Source of the DNA: an uncultured Syntrophomonadaceae bacterium | Lineage (GTDB): Bacteria > Bacillota > Syntrophomonadia > Syntrophomonadales > Syntrophomonadaceae | NCBI GenBank assembly: GCA_944391275.1 | Contig: CALXSZ010000111.1 | Coordinates: forward strand, 1-13,228 | Length of the DNA: 13,228 nt | Direction of reading: 5' to 3' | Shown: in pieces, positions 6,640 through 13,228 of the stretch | How positions within the stretch are numbered: the stretch's first letter is position 1 | How the letters are laid out: each line of letters opens with the position of its first letter | Program-made: the position numbers and the translations under genes | The notes under the pieces: generated by a model | Databases searched by the model: none | What the model was told of the DNA's origin: nothing | Seen by the model: the letters and a program-made list of their open reading frames with translations, nothing else

Positions 6640-8322
6640 TCACTCTCCTCCTACCATGTCGATTAAAGAAGCCCCCGGAGGTACAATGGGAAATACATTG
6701 GCTTCACGCTCTACTTGGAAGTCAAGAATAACCGGCCCTTCTTGATAATCCAACGCCTGTTTCAAAGCCGCTTCGACTTCCTCTTGTTCGGTAACACGTA
6801 TTCCCAACGCCCCATAAGCTTCAGCCAGCTTAACAAAATCCGGCTGACACATAATATCCGTATAGGAATATCGCCCTTCATAAAATAAACTCTGCCATTG
6901 ACGAACCATCCCTAGAAATTGGTTGTTGAGAATACAAATCACTACGGGTAGCTTATATTGCACCGCCGTCGCCAGTTCCTGAATATTCATCTGAATACTA
7001 CCATCGCCGGCAATATCAATCACTTTTTTCCCCGGATTCCCGACTGCCGCCCCGATAGCCGCTGGAAAGCCATACCCCATCGTACCTAAACCGCCGGAGG
7101 AAATAAACGTCCGAGGTTTTTTATAAATAAAATGCTGGGCCGCCCACATTTGGTTTTGTCCCACTTCGGTCGTTATAATAATATTCCCCTGGGTGATTTC
7201 ACTCAATTTTTCAATAATATACTGCGGCATAATCCGACCTTCTTGCGACGCATGATAGGTTAAAGGATACTGTTGTTTCCACTTTTGAAGTTTTTCACAC
7301 CATTCGCTCCCACTGCTTTGCTGGTCGCCCAATGCTTCCCAAATTGCCTGAAGACTTTGTTTTACATTGCCAATAATCGGAATATGGGCTTCAACATTTT
7401 TCCCAATTTCCGCCGCATCAATGTCCATGTGAACCACTTGCGCATGCGGAGCGAAAGTCGCTAATTTGCTTGTTACACGATCATCAAAACGCACGCCGGC
7501 GGCGAGCATTAAGTCGCATTCCGAAATCGCATAATTTGCATACCGGCTACCATGCATCCCCAGCATTCCTATCGCTAAAGGATGATCCCCCGGGAATGCT
7601 CCTAATCCCATCAGAGTCGTCGTTACGGGAATTTGCATTTTCTCGGCAATTTTTAAAAGTTCTTCGGACGCCTCTGCGGAGATCACACCGCCGCCTACAT
7701 AAAAGATCGGTCGTTTGGCTTTCCGTATGGCGTCAGCCGCTTTTTGAACCTGTACAAGATCAACCTCAGAAGCTACATGGTACCCAGGAAGTTGCATTTC
7801 GACTTCGGCGTCTTCATCATAAAAGATATTCTTTTCCTGCATATCCTTGGGAAAATCAATCAGAACCGGCCCGGGTCGATTGGTACGGGCAATATGAAAC
7901 GCCTCTTTAATTATTCGCGGCAAATCTTCCAGTTTTTCAACCAAATAGTTATGTTTCGTAATAGGAAGGGTGATACCTGTCATATCCGCTTCCTGAAAAG
8001 CATCCTTTCCAATGACGCTCGTGGCGACCTGGCCAGTGATAACCACCAAAGGAATAGAATCCATACAAGCCGTGGCAATTCCGGTCACTAAATTCGTTGC
8101 CCCCGGTCCGGACGTAGCCAAACAAACGCCGACTTTTCCAGTACTGCGTGCGTATCCGTCGGCTGCATGCGCCGCGCCTTGCTCATGTCGAACTAAGATA
8201 TGCTGAATGGAAGAATCGTAAAGCGCATCGTAAATCGGCAGAACCGATCCTCCGGGATATCCAAAAATAGTGTCTACGCCTTCCTTTATCAAACATTTCA
8301 GTAAAATTTCGGCTCCTTTCAT
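6640..8322 (-). CDS. ilvB: Acetolactate synthase large (catalytic) subunit
   Basis: Thiamine-diphosphate enzyme of 560 residues that condenses pyruvate with pyruvate or 2-ketobutyrate, the first common step to valine, leucine and isoleucine. Glu47 in RHEQGAAHAADGYAR is the conserved cofactor-activating glutamate. The thiamine-diphosphate motif runs from GDGS (439-442) to NN (466-467), and the segment GMVRQWQ follows. The three-domain order (pyrimidine-binding, central FAD-type, pyrophosphate-binding) is complete. A regulatory subunit gene alongside marks it as the biosynthetic synthase rather than the catabolic AlsS. The start is supported by GGAGG seven bases upstream. It lies 47 bases after ilvD. 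Confidence 0.98.
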   Translation of the reverse strand: MKGAEILLKCLIKEGVDTIFGYPGGSVLPIYDALYDSSIQHILVRHEQGAAHAADGYARSTGKVGVCLATSGPGATNLVTGIATACMDSIPLVVITGQVATSVIGKDAFQEADMTGITLPITKHNYLVEKLEDLPRIIKEAFHIARTNRPGPVLIDFPKDMQEKNIFYDEDAEVEMQLPGYHVASEVDLVQVQKAADAIRKAKRPIFYVGGGVISAEASEELLKIAEKMQIPVTTTLMGLGAFPGDHPLAIGMLGMHGSRYANYAISECDLMLAAGVRFDDRVTSKLATFAPHAQVVHMDIDAAEIGKNVEAHIPIIGNVKQSLQAIWEALGDQQSSGSEWCEKLQKWKQQYPLTYHASQEGRIMPQYIIEKLSEITQGNIIITTEVGQNQMWAAQHFIYKKPRTFISSGGLGTMGYGFPAAIGAAVGNPGKKVIDIAGDGSIQMNIQELATAVQYKLPVVICILNNQFLGMVRQWQSLFYEGRYSYTDIMCQPDFVKLAEAYGALGIRVTEQEEVEAALKQALDYQEGPVILDFQVEREANVFPIVPPGASLIDMVGGE

Positions 8323-8369
8323 CTCACACCTCCGTATTTCATTTATCTCATCTCACTTTTGCTACGTAT

Positions 8370-10046
8370 TTATTTCTCATAAATCGCCCCTACGCTGGCC
8401 GATTGGACCATTTTGGCGTAGCGCGCCATATATCCGGTTTTGATTTTAGGCTCTGGACGCACCCACTGTTTTCGTCTTTCCGCTAAAGTTTCTTCATCCA
8501 CCAAAAGCTCTAATTTGTAATGGGGAATATCAATTAGGATTTGATCGCCTTCTTCCACCAATCCAATTAATCCTCCGGAAGCCGCTTCCGGAGAAACATG
8601 CCCAATGGAAGCGCCGCGGCTAGCGCCGGAAAAACGTCCGTCGGTAATTAAAGCTACCTCCTTATCCAAACCGACCCCTGCAATCTGTGAAGTCGGCGAA
8701 AGCATCTCGCGCATTCCCGGCCCTCCTTTGGGTCCTTCATACCGGATTACAACCACATCTCCCGCATGGATCTTTCCGCCTAAAATAGCCGCGCTGGCTT
8801 CTTCTTCCGAATTGAAGACACGGGCCGGTCCTTGATGAACCATCATTTCCGGAGCAACCGCGCCTTTCTTTACCACCGATCCTTCTGGGGCTAGATTGCC
8901 AAACAAAATGGCCAACCCACCATCCTTGCTATGAGGATCTTCAACGGAGCGTATCACATTGCGGTCTTTGACTTCACATGGAGCAAAATTTTCTCCAATC
9001 GTTTTGCCGGTAACCGTTAAACAATCTTTTTTCAGCAGACCCAGTTTATCAATCTCCTTCATCATAGCGCCAATCCCGCCTGCAAAATAGAGATCTTCAA
9101 TAAAAGTCGCGCTGGCGGGGGCCAATTTGCAAATATGCGGCGTCACCGAAGAAATTTCATTAAAAGTATGAATATCCAAGGGGATATCGGCTTCATGAGC
9201 AATCGCTAATAAATGTAAAACAGAATTGGTCGAACATCCAATGGCCATATCCATCGTAATCGCATTGTGGAAAGCATCCGCCGTTAGAATATCCCGCGGA
9301 CGAATATTTTTTTCCAACAGCGTCATAACTTGCATCCCAGCTTGTTTGGCCAATCGAATTCTTTCGGAGTAAACGGCCGGAATCGTTCCGTTTCCCGGCA
9401 ATGCCATCCCTAAAATTTCACTCATACAATTCATCGAATTGGCGGTGAACATCCCAGAACAAGATCCGCACGTTGGACAAGCACTGTTTTCCAATTCATC
9501 TAATTCTTGCGGCGTCATTCGGCCAGCCGCTACCGCGCCAACCCCTTCAAACATGTCGGTCAAACTGAGTCTCTTTGCGCGATCAGGGACTTTACCCGCC
9601 AGCATCGGGCCGCCGCTGATAAATATGCTGGGGACATTGAGTCTGACAGCCGCCATTAGCATCCCCGGCACGATTTTGTCGCAATTCGGAATAAATACCA
9701 ACGCATCAAATTGATGAGCTAACGCCATGGTTTCAACGGTATCCGCAATAAGTTCCCGGCTTCCCAAAGAATATTTCATTCCGATATGGTTCATCGCAAT
9801 CCCATCGCAAACGCCGATCGTTTCAAATTCAAAAGGAACCCCACCAGCCATTCGAACGCCCGCTTTAACCGCTTCTGCAATTTTATCTAAATTGATATGC
9901 CCTGGAATAATATCATTTTTAGAACCTACAATCCCGATAAACGGCCGATTCATTTCTTCATCGGTTAGCCCTAACGCTTTCAATAAAGAACGATGCGGGG
10001 CTTTCTCCAATCCTTGTTTTATCTGATTGCTTCGCATGCCATTCAT
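8370..10046 (-). CDS. ilvD: Dihydroxy-acid dehydratase
   Basis: Iron-sulfur enzyme of 558 residues that dehydrates the 2,3-dihydroxy acids to the 2-keto acids of valine and isoleucine. Recognisable blocks are APHRSLLKALGLTDEEM, NDIIPGH (44-50), GVCDGIAMNHIGM (78-90), NCDKIVPGM (121-129), ACPTCGSCSGMFTANSMNC (189-207) and DGRFSGASRG. Cys122 and Cys196 are the usual cluster ligands. The plant/mycobacterial first cysteine (in PCN) is Gly49 here, while Cys80 is available, so an oxygen-labile [4Fe-4S] enzyme is more likely; that is inference. The start could be 10046 or the ATG three codons later (10037, MRSNQIKQG), which matches the common family N-terminus and has GAGAGAT seven bases before it. 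First gene of the operon. Confidence 0.97.
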   Translation of the reverse strand: MNGMRSNQIKQGLEKAPHRSLLKALGLTDEEMNRPFIGIVGSKNDIIPGHINLDKIAEAVKAGVRMAGGVPFEFETIGVCDGIAMNHIGMKYSLGSRELIADTVETMALAHQFDALVFIPNCDKIVPGMLMAAVRLNVPSIFISGGPMLAGKVPDRAKRLSLTDMFEGVGAVAAGRMTPQELDELENSACPTCGSCSGMFTANSMNCMSEILGMALPGNGTIPAVYSERIRLAKQAGMQVMTLLEKNIRPRDILTADAFHNAITMDMAIGCSTNSVLHLLAIAHEADIPLDIHTFNEISSVTPHICKLAPASATFIEDLYFAGGIGAMMKEIDKLGLLKKDCLTVTGKTIGENFAPCEVKDRNVIRSVEDPHSKDGGLAILFGNLAPEGSVVKKGAVAPEMMVHQGPARVFNSEEEASAAILGGKIHAGDVVVIRYEGPKGGPGMREMLSPTSQIAGVGLDKEVALITDGRFSGASRGASIGHVSPEAASGGLIGLVEEGDQILIDIPHYKLELLVDEETLAERRKQWVRPEPKIKTGYMARYAKMVQSASVGAIYEK

Positions 10047-10080
10047 CTCTCTTTCTCAATTTCACATTCCTTACATCTTC

Positions 10081-10109
10081 ATTATAATCGTTCCAACAAA
10101 AGTTGGAAA
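10081..10109 (-). promoter_or_regulatory. Possible internal promoter with overlapping palindrome before ilvD
   Basis: A perfect -10 box TATAAT (10081-10086) lies 17 bases from a partial -35 box TTTCCA (10104-10109; 4 of 6 consensus bases). The palindrome TTCCAAC-TTTT-GTTGGAA (10091-10108) covers the -35 box and the spacer. Transcripts from here would bypass the T-box terminator. The palindrome could be a repressor operator or simply a hairpin in the 5' UTR. Confidence 0.45.
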
Positions 10110-10120
10110 ATGGAAAAAGC

Positions 10121-10152
10121 AAAAAAACCCTCGCCCTTTTCAGGGACGAGAG
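10121..10152 (-). terminator. T-box regulated terminator
   Basis: CTCTCGTCCC (10143-10152) pairs with GGGCGAGGG (10128-10136), with one bulge, across a TGAAAA loop. It is followed by seven T residues (10127-10121). It directly follows the T-box core, whose antiterminator pairing would sequester the 5' arm region when uncharged tRNA is bound. Confidence 0.92.
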
Positions 10153-10409
10153 TCATTTCCCGCGGTACCACCCTGTTTGCTATAATACACATTATAGCCT
10201 CTCAACAGTTTTTAGAAAGTTCTACCTTATAAATCTGATAACGAACAGATGGTCGGTCTAACTTAATAGGTTGCCCGTTCAGTCGACTGCTCCAGAACGA
10301 TCACCGCGAAACATGAATATCAGGATTCCAGCATCCCCGACTCTCTGGGATTCATGGGTCTTTCGCGTCCCTTTCCTTCTCAGCATTTTTTAAAATATAA
10401 TTTCCGTTC
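10121..10409 (-). promoter_or_regulatory. T-box leader of the ilv operon, probable isoleucine specifier AUC
   Basis: A tRNA-sensing leader that reads uncharged tRNA and switches between terminator and antiterminator. The T-box core AGGGTGGTACCGCG is at 10161-10174. Stem III is the perfect hairpin GCTATAAT/ATTATAGC (10179-10198). Stem I has a lower helix (10377-10385 with 10288-10297), a CGCGAAA/TTTCGCG helix (10361-10367 with 10305-10311) and the distal AGAGAG element (10341-10346). The 3' side of the specifier loop reads GUGAUCG. Using the register of the Bacillus glyQS leader (codon, purine, lower stem), the specifier is AUC at 10299-10301, for isoleucine. GUG (valine) is the only nearby alternative and is less usual because specifiers favour a final C. 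Confidence 0.93.
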
Positions 10410-10438
10410 AGTATAGTAATCTGTGCTCTTTTTGTCAA
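10410..10438 (-). promoter_or_regulatory. Sigma-A promoter of the ilvDBNC operon
   Basis: A perfect -35 box TTGACA (10433-10438) and a -10 box TATACT (10410-10415) are 17 bases apart. Transcription should start near 10403, giving a leader of about 355 bases before ilvD. The -35 box sits inside a short inverted repeat, GCTCTT-N6-AAGAGC (10425-10442), and lies only about seven bases from the stop codon of the preceding gene. Confidence 0.9.
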
Positions 10439-10444
10439 GAGCTT

Positions 10445-12469
10445 TTAGGATTTTTCTTTTTCTAAACGTGTAAAAAACTCCTGAATCGCAATATTCGCAT
10501 TTCCTCCCGCAGCGAACCAGGAAGGTTTTGCACACATCGTTTTAAACATCTTCCACAGCATTCTTCGTCCCTCTTCCGTTCGCTTAGCTTCTTTCGGAGT
10601 CATATTTTCCAGAAATGGACTGCTGCTGACGTACCATTTATTTAAGTAAATTTCTTTCATGATTGTTTCTAATTGCGGGAAAGCTTCTTTAACTTCCGGC
10701 GTAAGAATTTCAAAAAAACCTTGCGGATTCACCTCCAAATGCTCAAAATGAAGATGTCCTCGCAAACTTTTCTCTAAATCCTGCTGAACAACTTTTAGTT
10801 GTGTTTTCCCAAAAGTTGAAACGGTCAAGTAATTTCCATCTACAATATATTCGGCCTCGAAGGATCCTAATTCTTCAACTTTTTCAAATTGATAATATAA
10901 GATCCGTTGTTCCTCTGGCACCTCGAACCGAAAAACCTTTCGTTGTTGAATAAAATCGTAAAAGGCTTTCCGATCATACACGACATAACAGGCCGTAACA
11001 AATTGCATCGGGTCTTGAGGGAAATGGTCTTCCGGCACCTCCAGCACATCTTCAAAAGAACGATATTGTCCTTGATAGTAGTGAATAGCTGTATTCATAC
11101 TCACCTGATAAGCCTTTTTAAAGACGGTGCAATCCGAAAATTTCCCATCAAATTCGCGTGTAATAATCTCTTGATCGGATAAAACAACAAATTCCTCCCC
11201 ATTAATCACTAAGTCCGCCACAACCCCACTCATCAACGTGACCCCTTGTTCAAAAAACGTATCGTCCGCCGTACAAATACGCAAATGCAGCCCATATGGC
11301 AGTTCCCCTACTTTCTGGACTTGCTCTAACATATCTAAGCCATTCAGCAAATTTTCCATATCCAGTATTTGGTAAACCCGAACAAATAATGTGCGTCGCA
11401 GGGAATTGCTCAATTGGCTAAAAGACATCTTCAAGGGCGGATACGCAACAATTTTTTCGATCATCCATCGAACTTCACGGGAAGCAAAAGTCATGTGAAA
11501 ATCATATGGATATTTCTGAAGTTTTTGATCCGAGTAAAGCAAAAGATAACCACGAATATGAACTTGTTCCCCCTGTTTTATGACATTTTCTGCACATCCC
11601 TCTAAAAATAATGTTCCCGGCTTTTTTAAGGGCGCGAAAACTTCCAGAGAACGTTCGGGAGAAAATTTCTCCCATTCAAACAAACTGATGACATAATCCA
11701 TATCGTCATTTTTCAGCGCCAGGAACAGGCTGTTAATGAATCGTTTTCCATATAAAAAGGCGGAAACCTTGATATTAACTGCGCGCGCTTCGGATAATTC
11801 AAACGCTTTTGCAGACAAAATATGCCTCTTATATAAGAAATGCCCCAAGGACGGACGCACCAACATTTTTTGATTGCTGGCATAAGATGTCGTTAAGAGC
11901 AATTGACATTCCCTCAAGGTCAAATGCGTAAGAGACTGCAACATTCTCTCTTCTTGCTGCATATCTGCTTCACAGATGTTTTCAATCAGTACGAAGTTGC
12001 TAATTCCCTCTACCCCAAAATTTAACAAAAAACATTCTGCAGTATAATTGTCCGGGGCAATATGCCAAAAAATACTGACGCTCACCATCCCCGTATGGCG
12101 GGTCCGCGTACAGTAACCCGCATGGAAGCTCCCCTGAAACCATTCCGGCTTTGTCTCTTCAACACCTGCCATCTGAAGCTTTTTCAACGCTCGTTCGATT
12201 TCGGTCTGATATTCATTCCCATATTCATCCTGTATCATTTGATAAAAACACCGAATTTGCGGACGATGGAAAGCCGAAAGCATGTGTAAAAGCTGTCCGC
12301 GATATTCTAAAGGCAGCTCGTCAAATTGCTCCAAAATTTTGAGACGGCCAATGTTGCTTGTCATATTTCTTTCCGTATCGGTAGCAATCTTTTTTGCAAT
12401 TTCAAATGGATAACTTGTTTCTTTCATACAACTTATTCTTTTCTTTATTTTTTTCCAGGATAAGCTCAT
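10445..12469 (-). CDS. Hypothetical protein, 674 aa
   Basis: I do not recognise this protein. It is long, soluble-looking and has no signal peptide or membrane segment. Residues about 36-105 look helical and charged (ILEQFDELPLEYRGQLLHML). The middle alternates aromatic-rich beta segments and helices. Near the C-terminus a segment TPKEAKRTEEGRRMLWKMF (624-642) resembles the short TP-x-EA-x-x-T-x-x-GR motif seen at the ends of assorted bacterial proteins, some with SEC-C domains; this is a weak lead. The start is uncertain. The ATG at 12469 follows a stop codon directly and has no Shine-Dalgarno, nor does the ATG at 12427. The ATG at 12364 (MTSNIGR) has GGAAAG five bases before it and may be the real start. 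It is followed within ten bases by the ilv promoter. Confidence 0.8.
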   Translation of the reverse strand: MSLSWKKIKKRISCMKETSYPFEIAKKIATDTERNMTSNIGRLKILEQFDELPLEYRGQLLHMLSAFHRPQIRCFYQMIQDEYGNEYQTEIERALKKLQMAGVEETKPEWFQGSFHAGYCTRTRHTGMVSVSIFWHIAPDNYTAECFLLNFGVEGISNFVLIENICEADMQQEERMLQSLTHLTLRECQLLLTTSYASNQKMLVRPSLGHFLYKRHILSAKAFELSEARAVNIKVSAFLYGKRFINSLFLALKNDDMDYVISLFEWEKFSPERSLEVFAPLKKPGTLFLEGCAENVIKQGEQVHIRGYLLLYSDQKLQKYPYDFHMTFASREVRWMIEKIVAYPPLKMSFSQLSNSLRRTLFVRVYQILDMENLLNGLDMLEQVQKVGELPYGLHLRICTADDTFFEQGVTLMSGVVADLVINGEEFVVLSDQEIITREFDGKFSDCTVFKKAYQVSMNTAIHYYQGQYRSFEDVLEVPEDHFPQDPMQFVTACYVVYDRKAFYDFIQQRKVFRFEVPEEQRILYYQFEKVEELGSFEAEYIVDGNYLTVSTFGKTQLKVVQQDLEKSLRGHLHFEHLEVNPQGFFEILTPEVKEAFPQLETIMKEIYLNKWYVSSSPFLENMTPKEAKRTEEGRRMLWKMFKTMCAKPSWFAAGGNANIAIQEFFTRLEKEKS

Positions 12470-12475
12470 TCATAT

Positions 12476-12646
12476 CTATAAAAACACCATTGTCTCTATC
12501 TCACAGAGATTCCGAAAAATAAAAACAGCTTTAGGCTTCTTTGCATTAATGAAACGCTTTTCAAAGACGCCGGTATAAAGAAAACAATCCATGTTTTTAA
12601 TCATCCGCGTTTTATAATTCTCGTCAATCATCCATTCGCAAATCAT
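12476..12646 (-). CDS. Possible small ORF, 56 aa
   Basis: This 200-base gap between the 164- and 674-residue genes holds an uninterrupted frame starting MICEWMIDENYKTRM and ending NLCEIETMVFL, with a stop seven bases before the ATG of the next gene. The composition looks protein-like and the tight spacing to the next gene is typical of an operon. Against it, there is no Shine-Dalgarno before the ATG at 12646, and the frame stays open further upstream without a clear start. It could be a small gene, the remnant of a longer one, or chance. The gap has no convincing promoter or terminator; it contains a 6-bp inverted repeat CATCCA/TGGATG around 12630-12653. Confidence 0.3.
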   Translation of the reverse strand: MICEWMIDENYKTRMIKNMDCFLYTGVFEKRFINAKKPKAVFIFRNLCEIETMVFL

Positions 12647-12680
12647 TGGATGGATCTTTGAAGCTGTTTCACATAAAATT

Positions 12681-13175
12681 TTAACGGTTTGCCTGCACTT
12701 CCCCTAGTAAGACAATCCCTTGTTGTACCTGGAATTGCTGATTTAAGCTCGGGTGAATTAAATTGTCTGAACCAGAGGTCACTCGGAACACGATCGGAAA
12801 ATTGTAATAGGTCGCGTCGATTTCCAACATATCTCCCTCTGATAAGGAAAGCTGAACCGTTTGTTCTTGAAAACAGCCGCTTTCCTCTCCATTTACCAAC
12901 ACGCGGCAAAAAGGTAACGCTGCAATCTCCTGCAATTCCAAAGTCAGACTCACCTGTTCTAAAGACGTCGTTTCCGTAGCAGAAGGCTCTCTTTCCAAAG
13001 GTTCTTGCATGGTTGTAACCGGAAGAATCTGCCCTCCCGACATTTTTTCCGACCATCCGGCAAACAAATTCAAGGGCTGCAAAGTAACCGCACCTTGCAG
13101 AACAACCATGGCTACCATAAAAAAGATCGCCGTGTGCAGCAAAAATTTCCCTATTTGATCCAGCTTTTTCTTCAT
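12681..13175 (-). CDS. Membrane-anchored hypothetical protein, 164 aa
   Basis: I do not recognise a named family. An N-terminal positively charged stretch (MKKKLDQIGK) is followed by one hydrophobic segment at about 11-32, so the protein is anchored with its C-terminal part outside the membrane. A Ser/Thr/Glu-rich linker (about 55-75) leads to a beta-rich domain of about 90 residues. That domain contains RVLVNGEESGCFQEQTVQLS and GDMLEIDATYYNFPIVFRVT, a pattern reminiscent of PEGA-like extracellular beta domains. The start is well supported by AAGGAGG seven bases upstream of the ATG. An open frame upstream ends in TGA overlapping this ATG, suggesting coupling to a preceding gene. Confidence 0.8.
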   Translation of the reverse strand: MKKKLDQIGKFLLHTAIFFMVAMVVLQGAVTLQPLNLFAGWSEKMSGGQILPVTTMQEPLEREPSATETTSLEQVSLTLELQEIAALPFCRVLVNGEESGCFQEQTVQLSLSEGDMLEIDATYYNFPIVFRVTSGSDNLIHPSLNQQFQVQQGIVLLGEVQANR

Positions 13176-13228
13176 GGCAATTCCTCCTTATTTCGCATAA
13201 GGTTTCTCTTGCATCCTATGCTAAAAAG
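13172..13228 (-). CDS. Possible 3' end of an upstream gene
   Basis: The only minus-strand frame open to the window edge runs 18 codons (ending KRNLMRNKEELP) and stops with a TGA overlapping the ATG of the 164-residue gene (ATGA arrangement). The other two frames are closed by TAG within four codons. Such an overlap is common in operons, but 18 open codons can arise by chance, so this is tentative and no function can be read. Confidence 0.3.
   Translation of the reverse strand, partial: LFSIGCKRNLMRNKEELP

Noticed and set aside
10179..10198. A TATAAT sequence in the T-box leader resembling a -10 box
   Set aside because: It is one arm of the perfect stem III hairpin and has no matching -35 box at the right distance.
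10425..10442. Hairpin after the 674-residue gene as an intrinsic terminator
   Set aside because: Only six base pairs and no following T run on the minus strand.
12643..13056. A 137-codon minus-strand ORF overlapping the 164-residue gene
   Set aside because: It is the same strand in another frame, Arg/Gly/Ser-rich, with no Shine-Dalgarno. The 164-residue frame has a strong ribosome site, an anchor segment and a coherent domain.

Overview
The window reads as chromosomal DNA of a Gram-positive, probably anaerobic bacterium of the Bacillota (Clostridia-like). The reasons are an intact T-box leader, strong Shine-Dalgarno sequences (GGAGG type), intrinsic terminators, sigma-A type promoters and a class I ketol-acid reductoisomerase. 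Nothing in the sequence allows a genus call. Every convincing gene lies on the minus strand, so gene order below follows transcription from high to low coordinates. I see no insertion sequence, CRISPR array, tRNA or rRNA.

Region 1 (13228 to 10445): the possible end of an upstream gene, a membrane-anchored small protein of 164 residues, a 200-base gap that may hold a 56-codon ORF, and a 674-residue protein I do not recognise. Region 2 (10444 to 4993): a complete branched-chain amino acid biosynthesis operon. It has a sigma-A promoter, a T-box leader with probable isoleucine specifier AUC, then ilvD, ilvB, ilvN and ilvC, and a strong terminator. A second promoter-like sequence with an overlapping palindrome lies between the T-box terminator and ilvD. 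Region 3 (4990 to 3214): a short YitT-family membrane protein, translationally coupled to a 361-residue protein of unknown function with propeller-like repeats. Region 4 (3170 to 2741): a gene-free interval with its own promoter, several well-formed helices and a terminator, best read as a long structured RNA of about 395 nt. Region 5 (2701 to 1): a HAAT-family ABC importer. It consists of a lipoprotein binding protein, an intergenic terminator, a LivH-type permease and the start of a LivM-type permease that runs off the window.

Together, regions 2 and 5 suggest a locus for making and importing branched-chain amino acids. IlvB/IlvN make acetohydroxy acids, IlvC isomerises and reduces them, and IlvD dehydrates them to the 2-keto acids of isoleucine and valine. 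The importer's ligand is inferred only from family and neighbourhood. Biosynthesis is controlled by tRNA-Ile charging through the T-box. The importer sits behind the unidentified structured RNA, which is the most interesting object in the window. It could be a cis-acting leader whose terminator gates the importer, or a free-standing RNA; the sequence alone does not decide.
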